Shown here: piece by piece, positions 1 through 7,670 of the stretch
Position numbering within the stretch: the first letter of the stretch is position 1
Layout: the number at the start of each line of letters is the position of its first letter
Source of the DNA: Chlorobium sp.
Lineage (GTDB): Bacteria > Bacteroidota > Chlorobiia > Chlorobiales > Chlorobiaceae
Direction of reading: 5' to 3'
Length of the DNA stretch: 64,000 nt
Assembly (NCBI GenBank): GCA_028282595.1
Contig: JANQHQ010000036.1
Span: 100,541 to 164,540 of the forward strand
The notes under the pieces: model-generated
Told to the model about the DNA's origin: nothing
Databases searched by the model: none
What the model saw: only the letters and a program-made list of their open reading frames with translations
Position numbers and translations under genes: made by a program

Positions 1-731
1 CTGCGGAGCTCGTCCTCCATGATGGCCTGCACATCGGCGTCGATGGTCAGCCGGAGACCGAGCCCCTGGGTCGCGTCGATCTGCTGTTCGCCGGCCGCGA
101 GAAACCGCTCTCCCCTTGCGGAACGCTGATAGACCTTGATCCCGTCGATCCCCTTGAGTTCGTCGTGGTAGGTCCGTTCAAGCCCGCTGATTCCCCGGTT
201 GTCCCGGTCGGTGAGGCCGATCACCTGGGACGCCAGATTGAGGTAGTAACGCTGCTGCTCCTTTCTGAAGCCGACCCCTTTCACGCCGGACTCCATCAGT
301 TCCTTCGCCCTGGCGACCGGCACCGAACGCTCCATCCACACAAACCTGCCTTTCCTGCGGAGTTTCCGGAGATAATGCGCGCGGTTCCTCCCGAAGTGGC
401 GGGAAAAGACCGCGGCCACCGCCGCAGGGTCGCCCGACTCACGGATAAACCGGGGATCGGCGAAGAAGGATACTTTCAGGACGCTTTCGGCCAGGAGCTT
501 TCCCGAACGGTCGTAGATAGCGCCGCGCTTGGCGGTCTCGACCACCTCCCGCTCGTACTGTCTCGATGCCCGCTGCCTGTACTTCTGGACATCGAGAATC
601 TGGATGTTGAGCAGCTTGAAAACGAGAAGTGCGAGAAAGAGCGCGAACAGGAATGCGACCGCCCCCAGGCGCGCGCCGAACTCACGTGCCGGAGCCTTTT
701 CCGGCTGCCGCCCGTCGAGATCCGTGTTCAT
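1..731 (-). CDS. ftsI: Division-specific peptidoglycan transpeptidase, class B PBP (partial, N-terminal part)
   Basis: This reading frame runs off the left edge, so only about 243 N-terminal residues are present. A short cytoplasmic tail is followed by one membrane anchor at about residues 19-38 and then by the class B penicillin-binding protein dimerisation domain. Recognisable pieces are KRGAIYDRSG after the anchor, the GISGLE segment and the LTIDADVQ segment near the edge. The catalytic SxxK, SxN and KTG motifs would lie outside the window. It is the last visible gene of mraZ-rsmH-ftsL-ftsI, 19 bases after the ftsL-like gene. That position argues for septal FtsI rather than an elongation PBP. 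The start is the ATG at 731. Confidence 0.9.
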   Translation of the reverse strand, partial: MNTDLDGRQPEKAPAREFGARLGAVAFLFALFLALLVFKLLNIQILDVQKYRQRASRQYEREVVETAKRGAIYDRSGKLLAESVLKVSFFADPRFIRESGDPAAVAAVFSRHFGRNRAHYLRKLRRKGRFVWMERSVPVARAKELMESGVKGVGFRKEQQRYYLNLASQVIGLTDRDNRGISGLERTYHDELKGIDGIKVYQRSARGERFLAAGEQQIDATQGLGLRLTIDADVQAIMEDELR

Positions 732-750
732 GGTGTCGGCCCGTTTGCTT

Positions 751-1194
751 TCATCTCGCGCTGATTTTCACCGCCGGCGTCATACTGTGGCGAAGCCCCA
801 TTGCTTCGGCCTGTCCGGAAATCTTGTGAATCGTGTGCAGTTCCTGCAGCTCGATTTCAAGAGAGGTGTTGATGCTCCTGCTGATACCGATCTTCTCCCG
901 CAACATCTCATTCTGACGCGACAGGTCGTTGATCGTCAGGATGTTGTGGATGTAGAACACGAGAAAAACCGTCCCCGCGAAAAGGTAGACAAAGGTACGC
1001 AAGCGCAGTATCGATGCAAAATCAAATCGGCCGCCGGCTTTCTCCGCCGGGCCCGCCGGCGGCGCGGGGCCGTCGTCCCGCAGGCCGTTCCCGCCGCTCT
1101 CCACGAAAGCCAGCGCGGCCGGACGGATTGTCTCTGCATGTTCCGCGCCCCGAAACCCGTAAAGAGGCTCCCGGCTTTCTGCGATTCCGTTCAC
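751..1194 (-). CDS. ftsL: FtsL-like septum formation protein
   Basis: This 147-residue protein has a charged, low-complexity cytoplasmic N-terminus of about 60 residues and one hydrophobic segment at roughly residues 65-84. A leucine-rich heptad stretch (NDLSRQNEMLREKIGI) follows and would form a periplasmic coiled coil. This is the FtsL topology, although FtsL sequences are poorly conserved and the name rests mainly on topology and on position between rsmH and ftsI. FtsL pairs with FtsB and FtsQ in the divisome. Its start overlaps the rsmH stop by 4 bases, which suggests translational coupling. The cytoplasmic tail is longer than in most homologues. Confidence 0.75.
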   Translation of the reverse strand: MNGIAESREPLYGFRGAEHAETIRPAALAFVESGGNGLRDDGPAPPAGPAEKAGGRFDFASILRLRTFVYLFAGTVFLVFYIHNILTINDLSRQNEMLREKIGISRSINTSLEIELQELHTIHKISGQAEAMGLRHSMTPAVKISAR

Positions 1195-2171
1195 GTTGTC
1201 CCTCCTTCCGGATTCTTTTTCTCGATAACCCTCAGTTTGGCGCTGCGAGCACGGCTGTTCTTTCGCACCTCGTCGTTCCCGGCCGTCAGGGCGCGGGAGG
1301 TCACGATCCCGAACCCCGCCCTCCGGAGAGGCTCGCGGAGCCCGACCCCTCTCGGACCCCAGTCGTCCTCGGACAACTCCCTGAAATACCGTTTCACCAT
1401 TCTGTCCTCAAGGGAGTGATAACTGATGACGGCCATTCTCCCGAAAAGGGAAAGAGAGGCCGCCCCGTCCTTCAGAGCGTTTTCCAGCACGCCGAGCTCG
1501 TCGTTGACCGCAATGCGCAGGGCCTGGAACACCCGGGCGAGACTCTTGAGCTGCTGCTCGGGACTTCCCACAACGCCCCGGACGATATCCGAAAGCTCTT
1601 CCGTGCGCGTTATCGGCCCCTGCTCTCTTCTGCGCGCGCAGATCGCCGCCGCGATCCTCCGGCTTCTCCGCTCTTCGCCGTAACGAAAGATGATGTCGGC
1701 AAGCTCACGCTCTTCACAGGCATTCAGAATATCGGCTGCCGAAACCTTTCCCCCGGAGTCCATCCTCATATCGAGCGGGCCGGGACGACGGTAGCTGAAT
1801 CCCCTCCCGGGAGTGTCGATCTGAAAGGAGGATACCCCGAGATCGAGCAGAATGCCGGTTACCGGCAACGCCGCTTCCTTCCGGACACGATCGACAATCG
1901 CGGCGATATCGCGGAAATTCCCCTTGACCAGCCTCGCGCGGTCCCCGTAGTCCCTCAGCGCCCCTGCCGCTTCCCGGAGCGCGCAATCGTCCTGGTCGAT
2001 GCCCACCAGCAGAGACTCCCCGAGCATCCCCGAACAGCGAAGGGCCTCCAGAAGCGCGGCGGCATGACCCCCGCCGCCGAGGGTTCCGTCGACATAGATG
2101 CCGGGCCTTACCGCAAGCAGCTCGACGACTTCCCGCACGAGCACCGGACGGTGGTACCTCTCCTCTATCAT
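1191..2171 (-). CDS. rsmH: 16S rRNA (cytosine1402-N4)-methyltransferase
   Basis: RsmH (MraW) methylates N4 of C1402 in the 16S rRNA decoding centre using S-adenosylmethionine. The 326-residue product begins with the family's HRPVLVREVVELL segment. The SAM-binding YVDGTLGGGGH loop follows, then the GILLDLGVSSFQID motif and the C-terminal VISYHSLEDRMVKRYF motif. The length is normal for the family. It is the second gene of the dcw cluster, 20 bases after mraZ, and it overlaps the ftsL-like start by 4 bases. Confidence 0.97.
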   Translation of the reverse strand: MIEERYHRPVLVREVVELLAVRPGIYVDGTLGGGGHAAALLEALRCSGMLGESLLVGIDQDDCALREAAGALRDYGDRARLVKGNFRDIAAIVDRVRKEAALPVTGILLDLGVSSFQIDTPGRGFSYRRPGPLDMRMDSGGKVSAADILNACEERELADIIFRYGEERRSRRIAAAICARRREQGPITRTEELSDIVRGVVGSPEQQLKSLARVFQALRIAVNDELGVLENALKDGAASLSLFGRMAVISYHSLEDRMVKRYFRELSEDDWGPRGVGLREPLRRAGFGIVTSRALTAGNDEVRKNSRARSAKLRVIEKKNPEGGTT

Positions 2172-2191
2172 TTCCTCTGGGTGAATCGGCC

Positions 2192-2665
2192 TTAGAAATA
2201 TCTTCCGGCAAGCACCTGGAAGCGCGACCCGTTTTCCTTCATGATTCTGGAAAGTTTTTCGGGGGCCCAGAGAATCATTTTGACGTTGGCGCCGATAATG
2301 GTTACATCTTTCGTAATGCCAGCATGCTGCATGAAATCCCTCGGAAGAGCGATCCTTCCGTGCCGGTCGATCTCCACACTGTCGAGACTCTCATACATGA
2401 GGGTTTTGAGCATCCGTTCGTCCGGATTGAAATCCGAAAGCGCCGACAGGCTCTTTTCCCTCTCGGCCCACACTGTCGGCTCGTACAGCTCCAGCGAGCC
2501 GTCGATAGCCTTCATGACGTAGAGGGCGCCTGCTCCATCGCCGTTCGAAAGGGGGCCGTTGCTCCTTCCCGTAAGTCCTTCGAGGCGTTTCCTGAAGCGA
2601 GCCGGTATCATCAGCCGCCCCTTTTCGTCTATCGAATGCTGCTCTTTTCCGATAAAACCGGCCAT
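2192..2665 (-). CDS. mraZ: Transcriptional regulator MraZ
   Basis: MraZ is a ring-forming DNA-binding protein of the AbrB-like (SpoVT) fold that controls the dcw operon. The product has two copies of the MraZ fold. The first carries EQHSIDEKGRLMIPARFR and the second VEIDRHGRIALPRDFMQHAGI. I use the ATG at 2665 (157 residues). A GTG start at 2686 would add seven residues, but that codon falls inside the predicted MraZ operator repeat, which makes it less likely. It is the first gene of the division cluster and probably autoregulated through the repeats at 2681-2705. Confidence 0.95.
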   Translation of the reverse strand: MAGFIGKEQHSIDEKGRLMIPARFRKRLEGLTGRSNGPLSNGDGAGALYVMKAIDGSLELYEPTVWAEREKSLSALSDFNPDERMLKTLMYESLDSVEIDRHGRIALPRDFMQHAGITKDVTIIGANVKMILWAPEKLSRIMKENGSRFQVLAGRYF

Positions 2666-2680
2666 AGAACATGAGTTATG

Positions 2681-2705
2681 TCCCACATTTTACCATTTTC
2701 CACCA
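2681..2705 (-). promoter_or_regulatory. MraZ operator: three direct repeats at 10-bp spacing
   Basis: Read on the minus strand there are three TGGNN pentamers in helical phase: TGGTG (2705-2701), TGGTA (2695-2691) and TGGGA (2685-2681). Each is separated by 5 bases. MraZ proteins are known to bind direct repeats of TGGGN-type pentamers separated by 5 nt just upstream of mraZ, so this matches both pattern and position. AT-rich DNA upstream (2706-2760) probably holds the promoter, but I cannot place the boxes with confidence. Confidence 0.75.
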
Positions 2706-2803
2706 CTTAAAATGTATGAAAAAGCGCAGTGTAAAAAAATAATGCGCTATTTTAATTATAAACAGTTCAACCCCGAGACCTCTCCGAAACGGTCTTCGCC
2801 GCC

Positions 2804-3316
2804 ATGGGAAACGACTTCCGGGAAATCATCGTCGACGGCTACAACCTGCTGCACAAACTTCCGGACGGCGGTACCCGCCGTTCCCTCGAAGAGAGAAGGG
2901 AGAACATGGAGACCCGGCTTCTGGGCTTTCAGCGCTCCTCGCGGCAGAAAGTAACCGTCGTATACGACGGGAACCGTGCGCACGGCCCCTCGGAGGAAAC
3001 CGGCGCGCTCGACAGGGTCTTCACCGCCTCGGGAACGACCGCCGACGAGTGGATTATCGATTACCTGAAGTCCCTGGGCAGAAGCGCCCGAATGTTTACC
3101 GTCGTTACCTCCGACCGTCTCATCCGGACACACGCCTCCGCCCTCGGAGCGTCGTGCTTGCTTTCGGAAGAGTTCGTGAAAACGCATCTGAAGGGAGCGC
3201 GGAAACGAACGGAAAAGACCGCCCATCCCGACCACCCGGATAAATTCGGCAGCGGCGCGCTCGGCGACCGGGAGGTGGCGAGGTGGATGAAGGAGTTCGG
3301 ATCGGCGGAAGAGTGA
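2804..3316 (+). CDS. NYN/PIN-domain ribonuclease, YacP (DUF901) family
   Basis: This 170-residue protein opens with EIIVDGYNLLHKL. That is the first acidic motif of the YacP/NYN fold, a PIN-like metal-dependent RNase family that includes Bacillus Rae1. Further conserved acidic positions appear in VTVVYDGN and VVTSDRLI. The C-terminus is basic and then variable. It is divergent from mraZ across a 118-base gap and is followed by a degenerate intergenic repeat. The natural substrate in this lineage is unknown. Confidence 0.8.
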   Translation: MGNDFREIIVDGYNLLHKLPDGGTRRSLEERRENMETRLLGFQRSSRQKVTVVYDGNRAHGPSEETGALDRVFTASGTTADEWIIDYLKSLGRSARMFTVVTSDRLIRTHASALGASCLLSEEFVKTHLKGARKRTEKTAHPDHPDKFGSGALGDREVARWMKEFGSAEE

Positions 3317-3317
3317 A

Positions 3318-3434
3318 GGGCTTCCCCATGCTGTGTCATGAGTCCCGATCGCATCGGAATGCACGGAGGACGGTGTTCCGACGTACCGGGCCGACGATGC
3401 AAGTGCACCGCGGAATAAATAACCGGAGGCGCCC
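3318..3434. repeat. Degenerate copy of the MITE-like intergenic repeat
   Basis: The segment starts GGGCTTCCCC, contains TGTCATGAG and ends GCGGAATAAATAA...GGCGCCC. It aligns end to end with the better-preserved copy at 21961-22097 (same orientation), including the ATGAG near the left end and CGCGGAATAAATAA near the right end. The terminal inverted repeats have decayed to GGGC and GCCC. Confidence 0.6.
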
Positions 3435-3500
3435 TGAAAAGATTCGTCGTATTTTTTATACTATACATTGAGCTCTTTTCATTACAAGATCCGAACCGTT

Positions 3501-3827
3501 ATGTCGAACAGCACTGTCAACAAGGACGGCCACCGGCTGAAACTCGAGGAGTGGCGAAAGAAAATCGACGCCATCGACAATCAGCTTTCGGCCCTGCTGT
3601 GCGAACGGCTCAACTGCGCCGAGAACATCAGCGCCCTGAAACAGCGCATCGGCGAGGAAGTTCTGCAGCCCGCGAGGGAAAAAGAGGTGCTCTCCAATGT
3701 TCTCAACAGGGTTGATTCGGAGCTGAAAGCCGGCGCACTTGAAAAAATCTACCGCTGCATCATAGAAGAAACGAGACTGTTCCAGCATGAGTGGAAAAAC
3801 GAGCGGCAGCCGCTCTCTTCGAGATAA
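3501..3827 (+). CDS. Chorismate mutase (AroQ class)
   Basis: Chorismate mutase converts chorismate to prephenate, the first step toward phenylalanine and tyrosine. The sequence is an all-helical AroQ domain with RKKIDAIDNQLSALLCERLN, the conserved lysine of NISALKQRIG, the PAREKEVL segment and a final helix. At 108 residues from the ATG at 3501 it is a stand-alone monofunctional domain. A TTG start at 3468 would add 11 residues of unrelated sequence. It lies 15 bases upstream of mltG, so co-transcription is likely. Confidence 0.88.
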   Translation: MSNSTVNKDGHRLKLEEWRKKIDAIDNQLSALLCERLNCAENISALKQRIGEEVLQPAREKEVLSNVLNRVDSELKAGALEKIYRCIIEETRLFQHEWKNERQPLSSR

Positions 3828-3842
3828 CCCGCCGGAACTCCC

Positions 3843-4895
3843 ATGGCCGACAAGCCCGCACGACGCTTCACCTTTTTCACCGCCGGCGTTCTCATCCTCT
3901 CACTGATTCTCATCACGGTATTTTTTTTCGCTCCGGCCTGGAACGTCGATCCGGAAGGACTGCAAAAGACGAGAGTCGTCGTCCACCGGGGAGACGGACT
4001 CCGGACGATCATCGCCGAAATCCGCCGAAAAGGCGCCGTGCGATACGAAGCGCCCCTGCTCGTCACGGCCTGGCTCTTTCAGGACTTCCGCAATATCAAG
4101 CCCGGCCGCTACAAGATTCCCCCGGGGCTGTCCAACTACAGCCTGCTCGACTACCTGCACCGGCACCCGCAGGACGAGGAGCGGATCACCATCCCCGAAG
4201 GCCTTCGCCTGGAAAAAGTCGCGGCGATCGTCTCCTCCCGACTGGATATCGACTCTCTCTCCTTCATCGAGGCGACGAGGGACAGCGCACTGCTCGCATC
4301 GCTTGACGTCGCGGCGGAAAGCGCCGAAGGATACCTTTTTCCGGGCACCTACGATTTCGCATGGGCGAGCACGCCGGGCGAAGTTATCGGCTTTCTCGTC
4401 CGCCGATACCGGGCATTCTTCACCGACAGCCTGCAAACTGCCGCAAAAGAACGCGGACTCGACGAAATCAAGCTTCTGACCCTCGCCTCGATCGTCGAGG
4501 CGGAAACACCCCGCGACGAGGAAAAGCCGCTGATCGCCGGAGTCTATCTCAACAGACTGAAAAAAAACATGCGCCTGCAGGCCGACCCGACGGTACAGTA
4601 CGCGCTGGGGGACCGCCCGCGAAGGCTTTATTACAGGGATCTCGCCATAGACTCGCCGTACAACACCTATCGTCACCGCGGACTTCCCCCGGGTCCCATC
4701 TGCAGTCCCGGCAGCGCGGCCATCAAAGCGGTGCTCGCACCCGAAGAGAGCGCCTACCTTTACTTCGTGGCGGACGGCAACGGCGGACACCGTTTCGCCA
4801 GGACGCTGTCCGAACATGCGAAAAACGTGAGAAAATACCGCAAAATCCTGCGATCGAGAGAAAAATCCGCGGGGGCGGAACCCCCTTCCCAATAG
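3843..4895 (+). CDS. mltG: Endolytic peptidoglycan transglycosylase MltG
   Basis: MltG (YceG) cleaves nascent glycan strands and is thought to terminate glycan polymerisation. The 350-residue product has a short cytoplasmic N-terminus, one membrane segment at about residues 11-30 and a LysM-like region. The catalytic domain follows, with the family motif SIVEAET (catalytic Glu about residue 219), then RLQADPTVQYAL and SPYNTYRHRGLPPGPICSPG. All key motifs are present and the length is typical. Confidence 0.95.
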   Translation: MADKPARRFTFFTAGVLILSLILITVFFFAPAWNVDPEGLQKTRVVVHRGDGLRTIIAEIRRKGAVRYEAPLLVTAWLFQDFRNIKPGRYKIPPGLSNYSLLDYLHRHPQDEERITIPEGLRLEKVAAIVSSRLDIDSLSFIEATRDSALLASLDVAAESAEGYLFPGTYDFAWASTPGEVIGFLVRRYRAFFTDSLQTAAKERGLDEIKLLTLASIVEAETPRDEEKPLIAGVYLNRLKKNMRLQADPTVQYALGDRPRRLYYRDLAIDSPYNTYRHRGLPPGPICSPGSAAIKAVLAPEESAYLYFVADGNGGHRFARTLSEHAKNVRKYRKILRSREKSAGAEPPSQ

Positions 4896-4960
4896 CCTGA
4901 ATTATGTATATTCCATTCAGGAAAGAATTAACTGTCAACACCACTCTCAAAAAAGGAGCA

Positions 4961-6154
4961 ATGCATAAAAAAACCTTGTCGGACATTACCTGTAAAGGCA
5001 GCCGGGTCCTGATGCGTGTGGACTTCAACGTCCCGCTCGACGATCAGGGGAACATCACCAGCGACAAACGGATTGTCGAGGCGCTCCCCTCCATCAGAAA
5101 GGTCACGGAATCCGGCGGCAGGCTGATCCTCATGTCGCATCTCGGAAGACCGAAAGGCAAGGTTGTCCCCGAACTCTCCCTCTCGCCGGTAGCCGGACGG
5201 CTCTCGGAACTGCTCGACACGAAGGTCGTCATGGCGGAAGACTGCATCGGCACGGGAGTGATGCAGCAGGCGCTCGCGCTCCAGGACGGCGACATCATGC
5301 TGCTCGAAAACCTCCGTTTCCATCCCGAGGAGGAGAAAAACGATCCCGAATTCGCCCGTGAACTGGCGTCCCTCGGCGAGATCTACGTCAACGACGCGTT
5401 CGGCACCGCCCACCGCGCCCATGCGTCTACCGAGGGGATCTGCCGCTTCGTGCAGCCTTCGGTAGCAGGATTTCTCATTGAGAAGGAGCTGAAATACCTC
5501 GGCCGGGCCCTGCATGATCCCGAACGGCCGTTCCTGGCGATTCTCGGCGGCGCGAAGATATCGGGCAAGATCGACGTGCTGGAAAACCTCTTCGGCAAGG
5601 TCGACGCGGTGCTTGTCGGCGGCGCGATGATCTTCACCTTTTTCAGGGCCATGGGCTACGAGACCGGCAAATCTCTCGTCGAGGAGGACAAGGTCGAACT
5701 GGCCTCGGAACTGCTTGAAACCGCGCGAAAAAACAACCTCCGCATGCTGCTTCCCGAAGACGTGGTCGCCGCGCCGGAGCTTGCCGCCACGGCCGAAACC
5801 CGTACGGTGGCGGTCACCGACATCCCCGGCGACATGATGGGCCTGGACATCGGCCCCAAAACCATCGACAGCTATTCGCGGGAGATCCTGCAGGCGAAAA
5901 CGATCGTCTGGAACGGACCGATGGGGGCTTTCGAGGTGGAACCCTTCGCAGAGGGAACGATTGCGATTGCGCGCGCGCTTGCCGACGCGACCGCGAAAGG
6001 CTCGATCTCGATCGTGGGGGGCGGCGACTCCGCGGCGGCCGTGACGAAAGCCGGCCTGGCTCAGGGCATCACGCACATTTCCACAGGCGGCGGCGCAAGC
6101 CTCGAATTCCTCGAAGGCAAGGAACTGCCGGGAATATCGGCGCTGAACGATTAA
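4961..6154 (+). CDS. pgk: Phosphoglycerate kinase
   Basis: Pgk transfers phosphate between 1,3-bisphosphoglycerate and ADP in glycolysis and gluconeogenesis. The sequence shows the N-terminal VLMRVDFNVPLD motif, the SHLGRP substrate loop, the GGAKISGKI segment and the C-terminal nucleotide loop GGGDSAAAV. The ATG at 4961 follows AAAGGAGC closely, giving 397 residues, the standard length. The open frame extends back to 4904, but the upstream part has no family similarity. Confidence 0.97.
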   Translation: MHKKTLSDITCKGSRVLMRVDFNVPLDDQGNITSDKRIVEALPSIRKVTESGGRLILMSHLGRPKGKVVPELSLSPVAGRLSELLDTKVVMAEDCIGTGVMQQALALQDGDIMLLENLRFHPEEEKNDPEFARELASLGEIYVNDAFGTAHRAHASTEGICRFVQPSVAGFLIEKELKYLGRALHDPERPFLAILGGAKISGKIDVLENLFGKVDAVLVGGAMIFTFFRAMGYETGKSLVEEDKVELASELLETARKNNLRMLLPEDVVAAPELAATAETRTVAVTDIPGDMMGLDIGPKTIDSYSREILQAKTIVWNGPMGAFEVEPFAEGTIAIARALADATAKGSISIVGGGDSAAAVTKAGLAQGITHISTGGGASLEFLEGKELPGISALND

Positions 6155-6265
6155 CACCGGGGCCGCATTACTTTCTCCGGCAGGGGAGGGCCAGGCTCGG
6201 CCTGCCGTCCCTCAGCCTTTTGCGCCGGAACAACCCTAAACCATCATGAGCCAAGAAATCGAGGT

Positions 6266-7099
6266 ATGAGCAATTACGACCAGCCTTACAGCCCGGGAGG
6301 ATTCCGGGTAATGCCCCCGGCCATAAAAGCCATAATTCTCACGAACATTGCCGTCTTCTTCCTGCAGTTCTCGCCCATCAGCACTATCGTGATGTATTTC
6401 GGCCCGCTGTGGCCCGTGGCCTCTTCCGGAGGGTATTCCTTCCAGATATGGCAGCTGCTCACCTACATGTTCATGCACGGCAGCCTCACGCACATCCTGT
6501 TCAACATGTTCGCCCTCTGGCTGTTCGGCACCGAGATAGAAAACTACTGGGGAACGAAGGAGTTCACCGCCTACTACTTCACCTGCGGCGTCGGCGCGGC
6601 GCTCATCAACCTGATGACGACGATCGGCAGCCCGTCTCCCACCGTCGGGGCTTCCGGCGCGGTTTTCGGCATCCTTCTGGCATTCGGGATGATGTTTCCG
6701 AACCGCTACATCTTTCTCTACTTTCTGTTCCCCGTCAAGGCGAAATACTTCGTCGCGGGGTACGCCGCACTCGAGCTGTTGCTGGGCATCAACAACTCCA
6801 CCATGGGCAGCGGCAGCAACATCGCCCATTTCGCACACATCGGCGGCATGGTCGTCGGTTTCGCCTACATAAAGTTCCGCCAGCAGGGTTGGTCGTTTGC
6901 GGACTGGCTCGAAAAAACCTTCCCCAAAAAGGACGACACGGGAGACGGCCCGAAGCTCTACCGGAAAAACGACGCTTCATCCCAGACCGATGTCTCCGAA
7001 GCCGAGATCGACGAGATTCTCGACAAGATTTCGCGCCAGGGCTACGAATCCCTGACGAAAGAAGAAAAAACGAAGCTCCTCAAGGCCGGCGACCGTTAG
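6266..7099 (+). CDS. Rhomboid-family intramembrane serine protease
   Basis: This is a six-transmembrane rhomboid core. The catalytic serine lies in VGASGAVFG (Ser130) and the catalytic histidine in AHFAHIGG (His191). The HILFNMFALWLFG segment supplies the oxyanion-site Asn and loop residues. A soluble charged tail of about 60 residues follows and ends in a short helical motif (EEIDEILDKISRQGYESLT-like) common in Bacteroidota/Chlorobiota rhomboids. Rhomboids cleave membrane proteins near helix ends, and the substrate here is unknown. The upstream 110-base gap after pgk holds only weak hairpins. Confidence 0.92.
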   Translation: MSNYDQPYSPGGFRVMPPAIKAIILTNIAVFFLQFSPISTIVMYFGPLWPVASSGGYSFQIWQLLTYMFMHGSLTHILFNMFALWLFGTEIENYWGTKEFTAYYFTCGVGAALINLMTTIGSPSPTVGASGAVFGILLAFGMMFPNRYIFLYFLFPVKAKYFVAGYAALELLLGINNSTMGSGSNIAHFAHIGGMVVGFAYIKFRQQGWSFADWLEKTFPKKDDTGDGPKLYRKNDASSQTDVSEAEIDEILDKISRQGYESLTKEEKTKLLKAGDR

Positions 7100-7129
7100 G
7101 GATGCGCCGCCACCATCCGTCCACGCGTT

Positions 7130-7588
7130 ATGGCCTCAACCGGAAAAAGAACCTTCGAACGGGCAAAGAAAAGAGCCGAGTCGATCCTGAAAGACCCGGA
7201 GAAGACGAAAGAGATCGTCGACTCGGCAATGAACCGGGCCGAACGCGCCGGAACCGGCACGCAGTTCCAGGAGATCGCGGCCAAGTTCCAGGCGTTCATA
7301 CGTCTCGTCCGCGCTTACGCGAACCGGGAATACCGGTTTATTCCCTGGCAGACGATCATACTCGGCGTGGCGGCCCTCGTCTACTTCGTCACCCCGTTCG
7401 ACGCTATCTTCGACTTCATCCCCATCCTCGGTTTCGCCGACGACGTCGCCATTCTCACGGCCGTCTTCTCCTCGATCAACCATGAAATAGACAGGTTCAT
7501 AGCGTGGGAAAGCGAGCGCGTAAGCGAAACGCCTCCCGAAGAAACCGCCGCCGTGGAGGCGGACTTCGAGGAAGTGAAGGAAGGGTAA
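7130..7588 (+). CDS. YkvA family membrane protein (DUF1232)
   Basis: This 152-residue protein has an amphipathic, charged N-terminal half and the DUF1232 signature in the C-terminal half. The signature is a hydrophobic helix followed by YFVTPFDAIFDFIPILGFADDVAIL, with a PFD...IPILG...DD pattern. The last 20 residues are acidic. The function of the family is unknown. It lies 30 bases after the rhomboid gene and is probably co-transcribed with it. Confidence 0.85.
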   Translation: MASTGKRTFERAKKRAESILKDPEKTKEIVDSAMNRAERAGTGTQFQEIAAKFQAFIRLVRAYANREYRFIPWQTIILGVAALVYFVTPFDAIFDFIPILGFADDVAILTAVFSSINHEIDRFIAWESERVSETPPEETAAVEADFEEVKEG

Positions 7589-7670
7589 ATAACGAGATTC
7601 TTGCCGTCGACCTTTAACTGGCGGACTCCGAGAAACGCCTTGTAATCGGTGATTTCGATTGTATCGATTC

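Noticed and set aside
6179..6215. CGGCAGG...CCTGCCG hairpin after pgk as a terminator
   Set aside because: The stem is short relative to its 16-base loop and no T-run follows, so it is not listed as a feature.
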